DNA from: Verpa conica
Taxonomy: Eukaryota > Ascomycota > Pezizomycetes > Pezizales > Morchellaceae
Length of the DNA stretch: 64,000 bases
Direction of reading: 5' to 3'
NCBI GenBank assembly: GCA_033030425.1
Contig: JAUFSD010000024.1
Location: forward strand, 496,001-560,000
This document shows positions 35,443 to 45,975 of the stretch, piece by piece. The notes under the pieces are model-generated. The model was not told the DNA's origin, searched no databases, and saw nothing but the letters and a program-made list of their open reading frames with translations. Positions within the stretch are counted from its first letter, which is position 1, and each line of letters begins with the position of its first letter. The position numbers were made by a program, and so were the translations under genes.

Positions 35443-36415
35443 CTGGGGGGGCCCCTCAGAGTTGCTGTAAACGCATAGTAAAAACACAAGCTTTGGACCC
35501 CAAAAGTAACCCCTGGAGCGTCAGGAAAATTCGTCCGTCCGAACCAAATCCGGAGGGTATATGAGAGGGCATGATTTGGAGCTGACTGGTGAAAGAATCG
35601 AGGAAATCGGATAAGAACTGACAGAGTTGTGCTCTCCGCCAGTCGGGGCATGTTTCTTGCCAAACTAACGGTATGGAGGAAGGCCCCGCTTCCCAGTACT
35701 GCTTGCTGATTAGTACCAAAGGGCTTTGGTGACTCTCTGCCACGAGGGAACATGCAAGGACGGAACAGATACAGTGGTTAGTACACTTATCGGCCTGTCC
35801 GCAGAGTACAGATTGGTTCACTAACAGCTTTACATGATTGCATTACTCTAGTACACCTTCGGGCTTGACTAGAATAGACGATAGGGCCGGGACAAAGTGC
35901 TTGGACTGGTCAGGATTTGTATAAGTATGGGGGGAATGTATTTGTATTGGTGTTGCTACTGTGTTGTAAGATTTGTATTGTATGGCGTGATTGCTTGGCA
36001 GGTTTTCAGGGTCTTCGGGGGTTCCCAGGCGTTTGTATTAGGATTTAGAAGTAATTCGTGAGCTCAAATCGCGGTATATAAAATAGTCGGCAGATTTGTC
36101 TTTTTACCAGAACATCAACGGGAAGAACGAGTCTTATCAATATATTTGAATCTATCAAACTACCTTTACCTTCAAAGATATTGTACAAAGTCTTTACTAG
36201 TGACTTTCGAGCTTCAACTGAACGACTTTCTGCTTTATTCAAACTAACTCTAGTGAGTCTTGACGATAATGTAGTTTGTAACTCTCTTGTGCAATTTAAA
36301 GGAGCAACTACTACCGTTGACTGAAGAGACCTTGGTAGCAGGTATCTTATACCTTCGAACTTAACTCTGAGCTTGACGGGACGTAGCCTGAACAATTGTA
36401 TAGGCCAGTTTTACA

Positions 36416-37275
36416 TTCTGAATGCGGTTTTCCATTCTTTCCCTTCTGCCATTCTGATTTGGTTGTATCCATGCAAAGATCCAGCTTGGTGTACCACTTT
36501 GCTTTGGCCAATCTTGTGAAGAATAGCGGAGTAACAGCTTAGGACGCAAGTCCTAATGGTATAACTCTACAGGTACAATGCACAGAAAGAAGCGTAAAGC
36601 CAGTGAGTGGGTGGTAGCAACAGAATAAACTATTACTATAAAGAACAGGCAAGCGAGAATTCTGAGCATGTAATACCAAACAAGATAGTGTAGTAGATTG
36701 TTGTATATGTCTAGAGAATTACTGTCCCAGAAAGAGGGAGAACGGCCCGCTATTTATACAGAAAAGTCCTTTATCCTCCAACCGAGATAACTATGTGAAA
36801 ACCGAGGTGGGAATGCCGTTTAACCCTGAAAACCGTAACAAAGTAAAGGTAACCAAAAAAACTATGAGTAATACAATGCTTGTAAGCGAAATGGTGTGTT
36901 GAGTAAACACAAATGAGCGCAACAAAATATGACTCATAACAAATGGCGCAATACATGTGAGTAATAAGGTATGCGACCTTTCGATAAACATTAGTAGTTA
37001 TGTAAAAATGTAATAAATGTAAAAATGTATCAAGAAAACAATCAATACTGCCGTCGTAATGAAATGTAGCAAATGGAGATGAAATGTTATACAATCAAAG
37101 AAAGACAGACTGAGAATCTCAAAAAAATAACAAATCTATCCAACGTTTCTCGAATGAGAGGAAGGGGGTAGCGATTTTTAACCGTGATTTCATTGATCCC
37201 TCGGTAGTCCACGCAGAAGCGGAGAATCCCGTCGCTTTTCTTCGTGAACAAAATGGGGGCACCCGCCAGGGAGGA
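36416..37275 (-). pseudogene. Ty3/gypsy reverse transcriptase scrap, split by a solo LTR
   Basis: On the minus strand 37275-37138 reads [20 protein letters not shown], then [20 protein letters not shown]. The reading continues at 36514-36416 to QIRMAEGKEWKTAFR. A one-base frameshift l.ies near the LDL(C)xGYNQI position. Family B copy 4 (36515-37132) with its TSD splits it. Both outer ends abut family C copies facing outwards. Only about 80 residues of RT (before the YxDD motif) remain, so it is non-functional. Confidence 0.8.
36515..37132 (-). mobile_element. solo LTR, family B, copy 4 (TSD AATCT)
   Basis: 618 bp, with TSD AATCT at 36510-36514 and 37133-37137. It is inserted in the reverse transcriptase scrap. 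Confidence 0.93.
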
Positions 37276-39053
37276 TGTAAAACTGGCCTATACAATTGTC
37301 CAGGCTACGTCCCGCTAAGCTCAGAGTTCAGTTCAAAGGTATAAGATACCAACTACCAAGGTCTCCTCAGTCAACGGTAGTAGTTGTTCCTTTAAATTGC
37401 ACAAGAGAGTTACGAACTACGATATCGTCAAGACTCACTAGAGTTAGTTTGAATAAAGCGGAAAGTCGTTCAGTTGAAGCTCGAAAGTCACTAGTAAAGA
37501 CTTTGTATAATATCTTTGAAGGTAAAGATAGTTCGATAGATTCAAATATATTGATAAGACTCGTTCTTCCCGTTGATGTTCTGGTAAAGAGACAAATCTG
37601 CCGACTATTTTATATACCGCGGTTTGGGCTTGCAGATTTATTCTAAATCCTAATACAAACGCCTGGGAACCCCCAAAGACCCTGAAAACCTGCCAAGCAA
37701 TCACGCCATACAATACAAATCTTACAACACAGTAGCAACACCAATACAAATACATTCCCCCCATACTTATACAAATCCTGACCAGTCCAAGCACTTTGTC
37801 CCGGCCCTATCGTCTATTCTAGTCAAGCCCGAAGGTGTACTAGAGTAATGCAATCATGTAAAGCTGTTAGTGAACCAATCTGTACTCTGCGGACGGGCCG
37901 ATAAGTGTACTAACCACTGTATCTGTTCCATCCTTGCATGTTCCCTCGTGGCAGAGAGTCACCAAAGCCCTTTGGTACTAACCAGCAAGCAGTACTGGGA
38001 AGCGGGGCCTTGCTCCATACCGTTAGTTTGTCAAGAAACATGCCCCAACTGGCGGAGGGCACAACTCCGTCAGTTCTTATCCGATTTCCTCGATTCTTTC
38101 ACCAGTCAGCTCCAAATCATGCCCTCTCATATACCCTCCGGATTTGTTTTGGACGGACGAATTTTCCTGACGCTCCAGGGCTTACTTTTGTGAAGAATAG
38201 CGGAGTAACAGCTTAGGACGCGAGTCCTAATGGTATAACTCTACAGGTACGATGCACAGAAAGAAGCGTAAAGCCAGTGAGTGGGTGGTAGCAACAGAAT
38301 AAACTATTACTATAAAGAACAGGCAACGAGGATTCTGAGCATGTAATACCAAACAAGATAGCGTAGTAGATTGTAGTCTATGTCTAGAGAATTACTGTCC
38401 CAGAAAGAGGGAGAACGGCCCGCTATTTATACAGAAAAGTCCTTTATCCTCCAACCGAGATAACTATGTGAAAATCGAGGTGGGAACGCCGTTTGACCCT
38501 GAAAACCGTAACAAAGTAAAGGTAACCAAAAGAAATGAGTAATACAATGCTTGTAAGCGAAATGCTGTGTTGAGTAAACATAAATGAGCGCAACAAAATA
38601 TGACTCATAACAAATGGCGCAATACATGTGAGTAATAAGGTATGCGACCTTTCGATAAACATTAGTAGTTATGTAAAAATGTAATAAATGTAAAAATGTA
38701 TCAAGAAAACAATCAGTTTTGCCGTCGTAATGAAATGTAGCAAATGGAGATAAAATGTTATACAATCAAGAAAAGACAGACTGAGAATCTCGAAAAAATA
38801 ACAACTTTTGGGGTCCAAGGCTTGTGTTTTTACTATGCGTTTACAGCAACTCTGAGGGGCCCACCCAGCACCCAGTGGGTGGCATAGTGGGGCGCCCTAC
38901 AGGAGATAGCCGCCAGCAATCGTACTCATATGCGCTTCTCCCCAAACCCCTTGTCACGTTTGAGAAACGAACGAGGGATCAAGTTACCTAGATAGTCAAA
39001 CAAGTGGTCTTCATGGTTCCCAGAAATACTCCTCTTATCAGGTGCCTACAACA
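37276..39053 (+). repeat. family C repeat, complete copy C2, with one nested solo LTR
   Basis: Runs from TGTAAAACTGGCC to GGTGCCTACAACA, about 1.16 kb without the insertion at 38189-38803. It is in opposite orientation to copy C1, with the RT scrap between them. Flanks GAGGA and CTGCC are not a target duplication. Several frames run through it in C1 and C2 alike, but none resembles a known protein. Confidence 0.78.
38189..38803 (-). mobile_element. solo LTR, family B, copy 5 (TSD ACTTT)
   Basis: 615 bp, with TSD ACTTT at 38184-38188 and 38804-38808. Inserted in family C copy C2. Confidence 0.93.
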
Positions 39054-39885
39054 CTGCCCCCCTTTCAGGCTGTTTGCGGCCCAAAAATACTTCTTCTGAC
39101 AGACTGTGGCTCCAGTAAACCTCCGACATATCACCGTGGTGTCTGTCATAGGAAGGACTTGGCTCTGTTGAGTACCTCTATAGTCTCAGGAGGTGGTCCT
39201 TCACAGCTCTTGGGTTTCGACGATGGAAGTCACGTACTAGTTCTTGGACTGGTTTGTCCATAGAGTCTAAGACTTGATACAAGCAGTCGCCCATTGGATA
39301 TCCCAGCCATTTCACCAATGTTCCACTTCTCCGGCGTTGTTGCGATGGGATGCAATGATCTTTTCCACGTCGTAAACCGCCTCCCCATACTCATCTACTT
39401 TGTCAGGAGTTGGTGGTCTCTGCTGGCGTCCAGGGATCTTGCTCAGGCGGTAGGGCTCAAAGAGCTCTACGTGGAAGACGTTATGTATCTTGACTTGAGG
39501 AGGCAAGTCCAACTGGCATGCGCAAGTTCCCACTAGCTTAGCAATTCTGAAAGGTCCTAGCTTCTTATGATCCAGTTTCTTGGTGCTTCGGCGACTTTTA
39601 ATATTGACAGCGTTGACCATGACGCGGTCTCCTATTTTAAAACTTGGAGGGTCCATGCGTTTCTGGTCAAAGTACTTCCCCATGCATTCTCTGGTTTCTT
39701 TCAGACGGTTGCTAGCCTTGTCGTGGATATCTCGGACATAGTGAGTGTACAGTTCACTAGCTGGATTTTTGACTTCCACTTGAGTTGGCCAGTTGGTTTG
39801 CGGGTGGTAACCATAGTTCGTGTAGAAAGAGGTTTGCTTCGTAGTTGTTGTAGCTGAGTTATTATACGCGTACTCAGCCAGTGGG

Positions 39886-40510
39886 TGTTATTTTTTCGAG
39901 ATTCTCAGTCTGTCTTTCTTTGTTTGTATAACATTTTATCTCCATTTGCTACATTTCATTACGACGACAGTTCTGATTGTTTTCTTGATACATTTTTACA
40001 TTTATTACATTTATTACATTTTTACATAACTACTAATGTTTATCGAAAGGTCGCATACCTTATTACTTACATGTATTGCGCCATTTGTTATGAGTCATAT
40101 TTTGTCGCGCTCGTTTATGTTTACTCAACACACCATCTCGCTTACAGGCATTGTATTACTCATTTCTTTTGGTTACCTTTACTTTGTTACGGTTTTCAGG
40201 GTTAAACGGCGTTCCCACCTCGGTTTTCACATAGTTATCTCGGTTGGAGGATAAAGGACTTTTCTGTATAAATAGCGGGCCGTTCTCCCTCTCTCTGGGA
40301 CAGTAATTCTCTAGACATAGACAACAATCCACTACGCTATCTTGTTTGGTATTACATGCTCAGAATCCTCGCTTGCCTATTCTTTATAGTAATAGTCTAC
40401 TCTGTTTCTACCACCCACTCACTGGCTTTACGCTTCTTTCTGTGCATCGTACCTGTAGAGTTATACCATTAGGACTTGCGTCCTAAGCTGTTACTCCGCT
40501 ATTCTTCACA
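39886..40510 (+). mobile_element. solo LTR, family B, copy 6 (TSD GTGGG)
   Basis: 625 bp, the longest copy, with an extra TTTATTACA unit near 40000. TSD GTGGG at 39881-39885 and 40511-40515. It splits the integrase core from its C-terminal domain. Confidence 0.93.
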
Positions 40511-40963
40511 GTGGGAGCAATTTGACCCAATCATTCTGTTCATAATTACAGAATACACGAATGTAGTGTTCTAGGACTTGGTTGACCCGTTCTGTTTGTC
40601 CGTCTGTTTGAGGGTGGAACGCCGTGCTCATCCGAGTTTCCACATCGAGGAGAGACATCAGGGATCCCCAGAAGCTGGAGGTAAACTTAGTGTCTCTGTG
40701 AGAGGCAATGCTGAGAGGTAAGCCATGATAGCGCCAAATTTGGCTCAGGAAGTTTTTGGCTAGGTCCTGAGCCGTTGCTGATTCTTTCAGAGGAATAAAG
40801 TGCGACATCTTTGTGAATCTGTCTACGATGACCCATATCTGTGTCATTCCTTCAGACAAAGATAACTGCGTAATGAAATCCATAGACATGGACTCCCACG
40901 CACAGTGTGGTGTTTCGAGAGGCAACAATTTACCGTACTTTCTGTGTCGGCTTGGCTTGTTGC

Positions 40964-41581
40964 TGTTATTTTTTCGAGATTCTCAGTCTGTCTTTTCTTG
41001 TTTGTATAACATTTTTATCTCCATTTGCTATATTTCATTACGATGACATGATTGATTGTTTTCTTGATACATTTTTACATTTATTACATTTTTACATAAC
41101 TACTAATGATTATCGAAAGGTCGCATACCTTATTACTCACATGTATTGCACTATTTGTTATGAGTCATATTTTGTTGCGCTTATTTACGTTTACTCAACA
41201 CACCATTTCGCTTACAGGCATTGTATTACTCATTTCTTTTGGTTACCTTTACTTTGTTACAGTTTTTCAGGGTCAAACGGCGTTCCCACCTCGGTTTTTA
41301 TATTGTTATCTCGGTTGGAGGATAAAGGACTTTTCTGTATAAATAGCGGGCCGTTCTCCCTCTTTCTGGGACAGTAATTCTCTAGACATAGACATCAATC
41401 TACGACGCTATCTTGTTTGGTATTACATGCTCAGACTTCTCGCTTGCCTATTCTTTATAGTAATAGTTTACTCTGTTGCTACTACCCAGTCACTGGCCTT
41501 ACGCTTCTTTCTGTGCATTGTACCTGTAGAGTTATACCATTAGGACTTGCGTCCTAAGCTGTTACTCCACTATTCTTCACA
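40964..41581 (+). mobile_element. solo LTR, family B, copy 7 (TSD GTTGC)
   Basis: 618 bp, with TSD GTTGC at 40959-40963 and 41582-41586. It splits the integrase zinc domain from the catalytic core. Confidence 0.93.
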
Positions 41582-42141
41582 GTTGCGTTGGCAGTGGTCG
41601 CAGGAACGGACGTAATCGTCCACCCAGTGATCTAGGTTTGGCCAGTAGAAGTTTCATGAGATTAGTTCTAGTGTTTTGTCCTGACCAAAATGTCCTGCGA
41701 TTTTCGAGTCGTGTTCTGCTTCTGCGATTTCGATTTTGAGGGTGTCGCTTGCTGGTATATAAAGTCTGTTTTGGAAGTATACCAGATTGTCGTGCACTGA
41801 GAATTCCTTCGCTGCTCCTGACTCCTTTCTGAGAACTTTCTCCTTGATTCCTACCCATTTCGGGTCTCCCAGCCCTGCCTGCCATACTTTTCCCAAAAAC
41901 TCTTTGTTCCAATTGACAATTTCCATGGCGGCAAGCAAGGCTGATGATACCAATTCCACTTCTCCGGGTTCCAACTCGAGCTGTCCAGATTTGAAGAACA
42001 TTTCCACGGGTTGTTTGTCAGTGGTGCCCCCCCCTTCCAGGCGGTACTCTGAACGCCTTGATAATGCATCAGCCTTTCCGTTTTTTGTTCCGGGTCGATA
42101 AAGGATTTTGAAATCGAACTCGGCAAGGTTTTCCGCCCATC

Positions 42142-42449
42142 TGTAAAACTGACCTATACAATTGTCTAGGCTACGTCCCGTCAAGCTTAGAGTTCAGTCC
42201 GAAGATATAAGATACCAACTACCAAAGTCTCCTCAGTCAACGGTAGTAGTTGTTCCCTTAAATCGCACAAGAGAGTTACGAACTACGATATTGTCAAGAC
42301 TCACTAGAGTTGGTTAGATAAAGCGGAAAGTTGTTCAGTTGAAGCTTCAAAAGTCACAAGCAAGATGTTTGCAATAGAGTTTATAGAGTAAAGGTAGTTC
42401 GCTATATTCAAGTATATTGATAAGACTCATTCTTCCCGTTGATGTTCTG
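42142..42449 (+). repeat. family C copy C3, first piece
   Basis: Starts TGTAAAACTGACC inside the RNase H region of the second gypsy element and stops where the TIR element begins. The same copy continues at 44057-44142, then 44759-44794, and, in inverted form, at 50551-49808. Confidence 0.8.
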
Positions 42450-42799
42450 CATCAGCAAACCTGCAAGATTGCGTCAGGAGCAACTGTAGCACGGGACGCT
42501 AGTGATGCCACATTCGGCAATTGGCCAAATATGACGCTACTGTGAGGCGTCAGGGGCTCCTAGCACTCTGCTGAAGGCGTCAGAGGCTCCTGACGCAACA
42601 CCAAAGGCTCCTGATGCCTCTGACGCTTTCTGGTAGGCTTCCTGACATTCTCTGGTGCTGCTTGGTACTGTCACGCTCTTGTCACGGTCACATCACAGAA
42701 GTACTAGTATGGTTCTCAATTATTTTATTATATGCTATCTAATATGTACAAAATATCTCTAATTCGCTTTTCCAGAGCACCTGCTTGTCACCCTAACGG

Positions 42800-43490
42800 T
42801 CTCGAGGATCCTGCTGCTGTCGCTTGAAAGGTCCTGCTGCTGCTGCTTAGAAGGTCCTCCTGCTGTCGCCTGGAGGGGGTCTCGAGAGTCCTGCTGCTAT
42901 TGCTTAGGGGGTCCTGCTGCTGTCGCCTGGAGGGGGTCTCGAGAGTCCTGCTGCTATTGCTTAGGGGGTCCTGCTGCTGTCGCTTAGGGGGTCTTGCTGC
43001 TGTTGCTTAGGGGGTCCTGCTGCAGCTGCTTAGGGGGTCTTGCTGCTGTCGCCTGGAGGGTCTCGAGGACCCTGCTACTGTCGCTTAGGGGTCCTCCTGC
43101 TGCTGTCGCTTAGAGGGTCCTACTGCTGCTGTTTAGGAGGTCCTGCTGCTGTCGTCTGGAGGGTCTCGAGGATCCTACTGGTGTTGCCTAGGAGGTCCTG
43201 CTGCTGTTGCTTAGGGGTCTTGCTGCTGTTGCTTAGGGGGTCTTGCTGCTGCTGCTTAGAGGGTCCTGCTGCTGCTGCTTAGGAGATCTTGCTGCTGTCG
43301 CCTGGAGGGGGTCTCGAGAGTCCTGCTGCTGTTGCTTAGGGGGTCCTGCTGCTGTTGCTTAGGGGGTCTTGCTGCTGTTGCCTGGAGGGTCTCGAGGACC
43401 CTGCTACTGTCGCTTAGGGGTCCTCCTGCTGCTGCTTAGGAGGTCCTGCTGCTGTCGCCTGGGGGGGGTCTCGAGAGTCTTGCTGCTGGC
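42800..43490. repeat. CTG-rich minisatellite inside the TIR element
   Basis: About 25-30 units of roughly 23-24 nt, typical unit GGTCCTGCTGCTGTCGCTTA followed by a G run. They are broken at intervals by GGAGGGGGTCTCGAGAG blocks, giving a higher-order pattern. Frames through it encode Leu-rich or Gly/Ser-rich repeats that I take as incidental. Confidence 0.85.
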
Positions 43491-43589
43491 ACGACGCGTC
43501 GGTAGAACGCGTCATGACACGGGTGAAAGGAAACAAAACAGCCTGCATATAAGTTAGCTTTTACTGTTCAAATAGCAATAGAGAAATAG

Positions 43590-43760
43590 AGGAGAGGGGT
43601 AGGGGAGAGGGGTAGGGGAGAGGGGGTAGGGGTAGGGGATAGACGTGGTGTGGTGCGATGAGGTGGGTGTTGTGTGGTGTGTTCAGGGACTTAGAGAATT
43701 TTGGCGAAGTCCCTGGAGGAATAGGGGTAGGGGTTAGGGGTATCCAAGCAGGGTTAGCTG
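43590..43760. repeat. G-rich tract (AGGGGTAGGGG-like), G-quadruplex potential
   Basis: Repeated GAGGGG and TAGGGG runs, with further GGGGTAGGGGTTAGGGGT near 43725. Many runs of four or five G at short spacing could form quadruplexes. The resemblance to TTAGGG telomere repeats is partial. Confidence 0.7.
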
Positions 43761-44056
43761 TATCCCAGCAGGGTTATGGTTGGCGGAACGTGCCTCCAAA
43801 ACCTCGCTTGTTTTTCTGAAGAGAACGGTAGTTAATAAAAGCTAGTAATTTGCGGGTAGGAGGGAACAATGGTTCTCTCACAAGAAACATAATTTTAAGT
43901 AGTATGGTTCCCAGAGTCTCTTGTGGGGCGCTCCTGGTACTGGCAGTGGTATGGTGACGCTTGGGGTGCTGGGGATGCTTGTGACGCAGGTGACTTCCTG
44001 TGATGCAACAGTTGCTACACCAATTGCGTCAGGACGCGATTGCAGGTTTGCTGATG

Positions 44057-44142
44057 TGGTAAAGAGACAAATCTGCCGACTATTTTATATACCGCGGTTT
44101 GGACTCGCGGATTTATTCTAAATCCTAATACAAACGCCTGGG
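44057..44142 (+). repeat. family C copy C3, second piece
   Basis: Continues family C (GTAAAGAGACAAATCTGCCG) from the TIR element to solo LTR copy 8. Confidence 0.8.
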
Positions 44143-44758
44143 TGTTATTTTTTCGAAATTCTCAGTCTGTCTTTCCTTGTCTGTATAACATTTTATCTCC
44201 ATTTGCTACATTTCATTACGATGACAGTTCTGATTGTTTTTTTGATACATTTTTACATTTATTACATTTTTACATAACTACTAATGTTTATCGAGAGGTC
44301 GCATACCTTATTACTCACATGTATTGCGCCATTTGTTATGAGTCATATTTTGTTGCGCTCATTTATGTTTACTCAACACACCATTTCGCCTACAGGCATT
44401 GTATTACTCATTTCTTTTGGTTACCTTTACTTTGTTACGGTTTTCAGGGTCAAACGGCGTTCCCACCTTGGTTTTCACATAGTTATCTCGGTTGGAGGAT
44501 AAAGGACTTTTCTGTATAAATAGCGGGCCGTTCTCCCACTTTCTGGGACAATAATTCTCTAGACATAGACAACAATCTACTACGCTATCTTGTTTGGTAT
44601 TACATGCTCAGAATCCTCGCTTGCCTGTTCTTTATAGTAATAGTCTACTCTGTTGCTACCACCCATTCACTGGCTTTACGCTTCTTTCTGTGCATCGTAC
44701 CTGTAGAGTTATACCATTAGGACTTGCGTCCTAAGCTGTTACTCCGCTATTCTTCACA
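44143..44758 (+). mobile_element. solo LTR, family B, copy 8 (TSD CTGGG)
   Basis: 616 bp, with TSD CTGGG at 44138-44142 and 44759-44763. Inserted in family C copy C3. Confidence 0.93.
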
Positions 44759-45239
44759 CTGGGAACCCCTGAAGACCCTAAAAACCTGCCAAGCTGTAAA
44801 AGTACACAAGCCCTTGCTCTAGTGGGGACAGCAGGTGATGTCTAAAGAGCTGGGACACTAAGGGCACATGGACTAGAAGACTGGGAAGACTGGAACTAGA
44901 GTAGGTACTTGGTAGTAAATACAAGTTGAAGGATAGAGAACTAAAACTAAGAACTGGGGAAATGGCTCAATACTTATAGTATGGCCGAAACATGAAAGGG
45001 AAGGGGCTGACACGCGTAGCGTGTCAGACTACATGAAACAAGAACATGATACGTGATATGAAACTAAGGAGATCCTGATGACGTGGCAAGCCACGTCATC
45101 CCATACATGAAACATAAATGAGACTAGACATGAAACTGATATGAAACGGGCAAGGCTGACTGGTGGTCGAGTGACAATTTGTGACCGAGTGAGAACTGAT
45201 GATTTGTCGTTCTTGACAGTAGGTCCCTCTCCGAGGTTG

Positions 45240-45482
45240 TTAGTCCCTTAACAACTGGTTTTTAGGGTTGCTGTCTGATATGCGTCTGACTTGACGCTTC
45301 TTGGTACGCTTGACTTTGCGTTTCTGGGGAAAGTAGTTGGCTCCTACTTTGGCGCTGTAATGTACGAGACATCCGTCATCGTAACAGGCAGTGAAGTGCA
45401 TGCAGGCATGCTCGTGGTTGGCAGACTTTTTGACTTCGTCTGGCTTGGGGGGGAGAGTAGTGTTTTCCTGAGGTTGGGACAT
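45240..45482 (-). CDS. family D small basic protein (80 aa), copy in D-1
   Basis: Starts MSQPQENTTLPPKPDEVKKS and ends with a strongly basic stretch (QKRKVKRTKKRQVRRIS). A His/Cys-rich part (HEHACMHFTACYDDGC) could bind zinc. It is nearly identical to the frame at 52485-52727, with a few substitutions. It could be a nucleocapsid-like or regulatory protein of the element. This is inference from composition only; no family recognised. Confidence 0.5.
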   Translation of the reverse strand: MSQPQENTTLPPKPDEVKKSANHEHACMHFTACYDDGCLVHYSAKVGANYFPQKRKVKRTKKRQVRRISDSNPKNQLLRD

Positions 45483-45605
45483 GTTGGGGGATAATGGGTT
45501 TTCTGGAGTACTTTTTGGTTCGTAAGACTTTCTTTCTGGTTCCGTGGAAGCGCGAGAGTTTAGTCTTTTATAGACGTTGGATTGTGAACTGGGCTGTGTG
45601 TATCT

Positions 45606-45975
45606 TGTTGTAAAAACTCAACACGGAATTGAAACGGGGTATGTTTCAAAGGACTGGGGAATGTGTATCTTGCCACAGGGGCTCAACACGGGATGAGACG
45701 GAACACGTCTCAAAGATAAGGAGTGTGTATCTTGCTTGTTTTACAGAGGCTCAACACGGAATTGAAACAGGGTATGTTTCAAAGAACTGGGGAATGTGTA
45801 TCTTGCCGCAGGGGCTCAACACGGAATTGAAACAGGGTATGTTTCAAAAGGACTGGGGAATGTGTATCTTGTTGTGAAACTCAACACGGAATTGAAACAG
45901 GGCGTGTTTCAAAAAACAGGAAAGTGTATCTTGCCGCAGAGGCTCAACACGGGATTGAAACAGGAGATGTTTCAA
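45606..45975. repeat. minisatellite in D-1, units of about 60-70 bp
   Basis: Six or so copies of a unit with CTCAACACGGAATTGAAAC, GTTTCAAAGGACTGGGGAAT and GTGTATCTTGCCGCAGGGG. Each unit carries a GAAAC..GTTTC inverted repeat. One variant unit reads GAGACGG..CGTCTC, with the arms changed together, so the pairing is kept. Confidence 0.8.

Larger units (their letters stand above)
34014..36415 (-). repeat. family C repeat, complete copy C1, carrying two nested solo LTRs
   Basis: Runs from TGTTGTAGGCACC to GTTTTACA. About 1.15 kb remain after removing the family B insertions at 34180-34796 and 34827-35442. The TG..CA ends, shared by five other copies, suggest an LTR. Its flanks (GTTTT and TTCTG as read on the plus strand) do not form a target duplication, so it is not a simple solo insertion. 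Confidence 0.75.
39054..42141 (-). pseudogene. second Ty3/gypsy pol: RNase H end and integrase, split by two solo LTRs
   Basis: Minus strand, from right to left. 42141-41582 has the RNase H end (RWAENLAEFDFKILYRPG, KADALSRRSEY) and the integrase zinc domain (HDSKIAGHFGQDKTLELIS, then CDHCQRN). After LTR copy 7, 40963-40511 holds the core (SMDFITQLSLSEG, HPQTDGQTERVNQVLEHYIR, NYEQNDWVKLLPL). After LTR copy 6, 39880-39312 holds the C-terminal region (SFKIGDRVMVNAVNIKS, HKKLGPFRIAKLVG, VFHVELFEPYRLSKIPGR, AVYDVEKIIASHR). The second catalytic Asp is replaced by His (ASHRDTKF where SDRDTKF is usual), so the enzyme is dead even apart from the insertions. The 5' part is cut off by family C copy C3 at 42142. 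Confidence 0.87.
42450..44056. mobile_element. 1.6-kb non-autonomous DNA transposon with 17-bp TIRs and subterminal GCGTCA repeats
   Basis: The ends are perfect inverted repeats, CATCAGCAAACCTGCAA and its complement. Many GCGTCA/TGACGC motifs occur within 200 bp of each end. The host (family C) is duplicated by at most 2 bp (TG at 42448-42449 and 44057-44058). The interior is a CTG-rich minisatellite (42800-43490) and a G-rich tract (43590-43760), with no credible coding frame. The left end resembles 25807, the proposed end of the KDZ element, so mobilisation by that transposase is a reasonable inference. Confidence 0.75.

Noticed and set aside
35415..38216. Frames of 90-121 aa shared by family C copies (for example MFPRGRESPKPFGTNQQAVL) as a real gene
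   Set aside because: They occur in two overlapping frames with the same similarity and have no recognisable domain, and the differences do not favour silent sites by eye. They are more likely incidental to the repeat.
36416..42141. RT scrap and the second gypsy pol as parts of one contiguous element
   Set aside because: The RT scrap lies on the wrong side of the integrase for its strand, and about 1 kb of RT/RNase H between them is missing. They may come from one original copy only if further rearrangement is assumed.
42800..43560. Leu/Gly/Ser-rich frames (for example LLLSPGGSRGPCYC) across the CTG-rich repeat as a secreted or structural protein
   Set aside because: The frames simply translate the minisatellite unit, differ between strands, have no proper start and sit inside a non-autonomous transposon.
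43590..43760. Interstitial telomere repeat
   Set aside because: The runs are mostly GAGGGG/TAGGGG rather than a regular TTAGGG array; only a few units match.
34827..44520. Repeated frames of about 60-115 aa (for example MFIERSHTLLLTCIAPFVMS) as a multicopy membrane-protein family
   Set aside because: They are translations of the eight family B solo LTRs, shift or shorten freely between copies, and lie in the regulatory part of the LTR.
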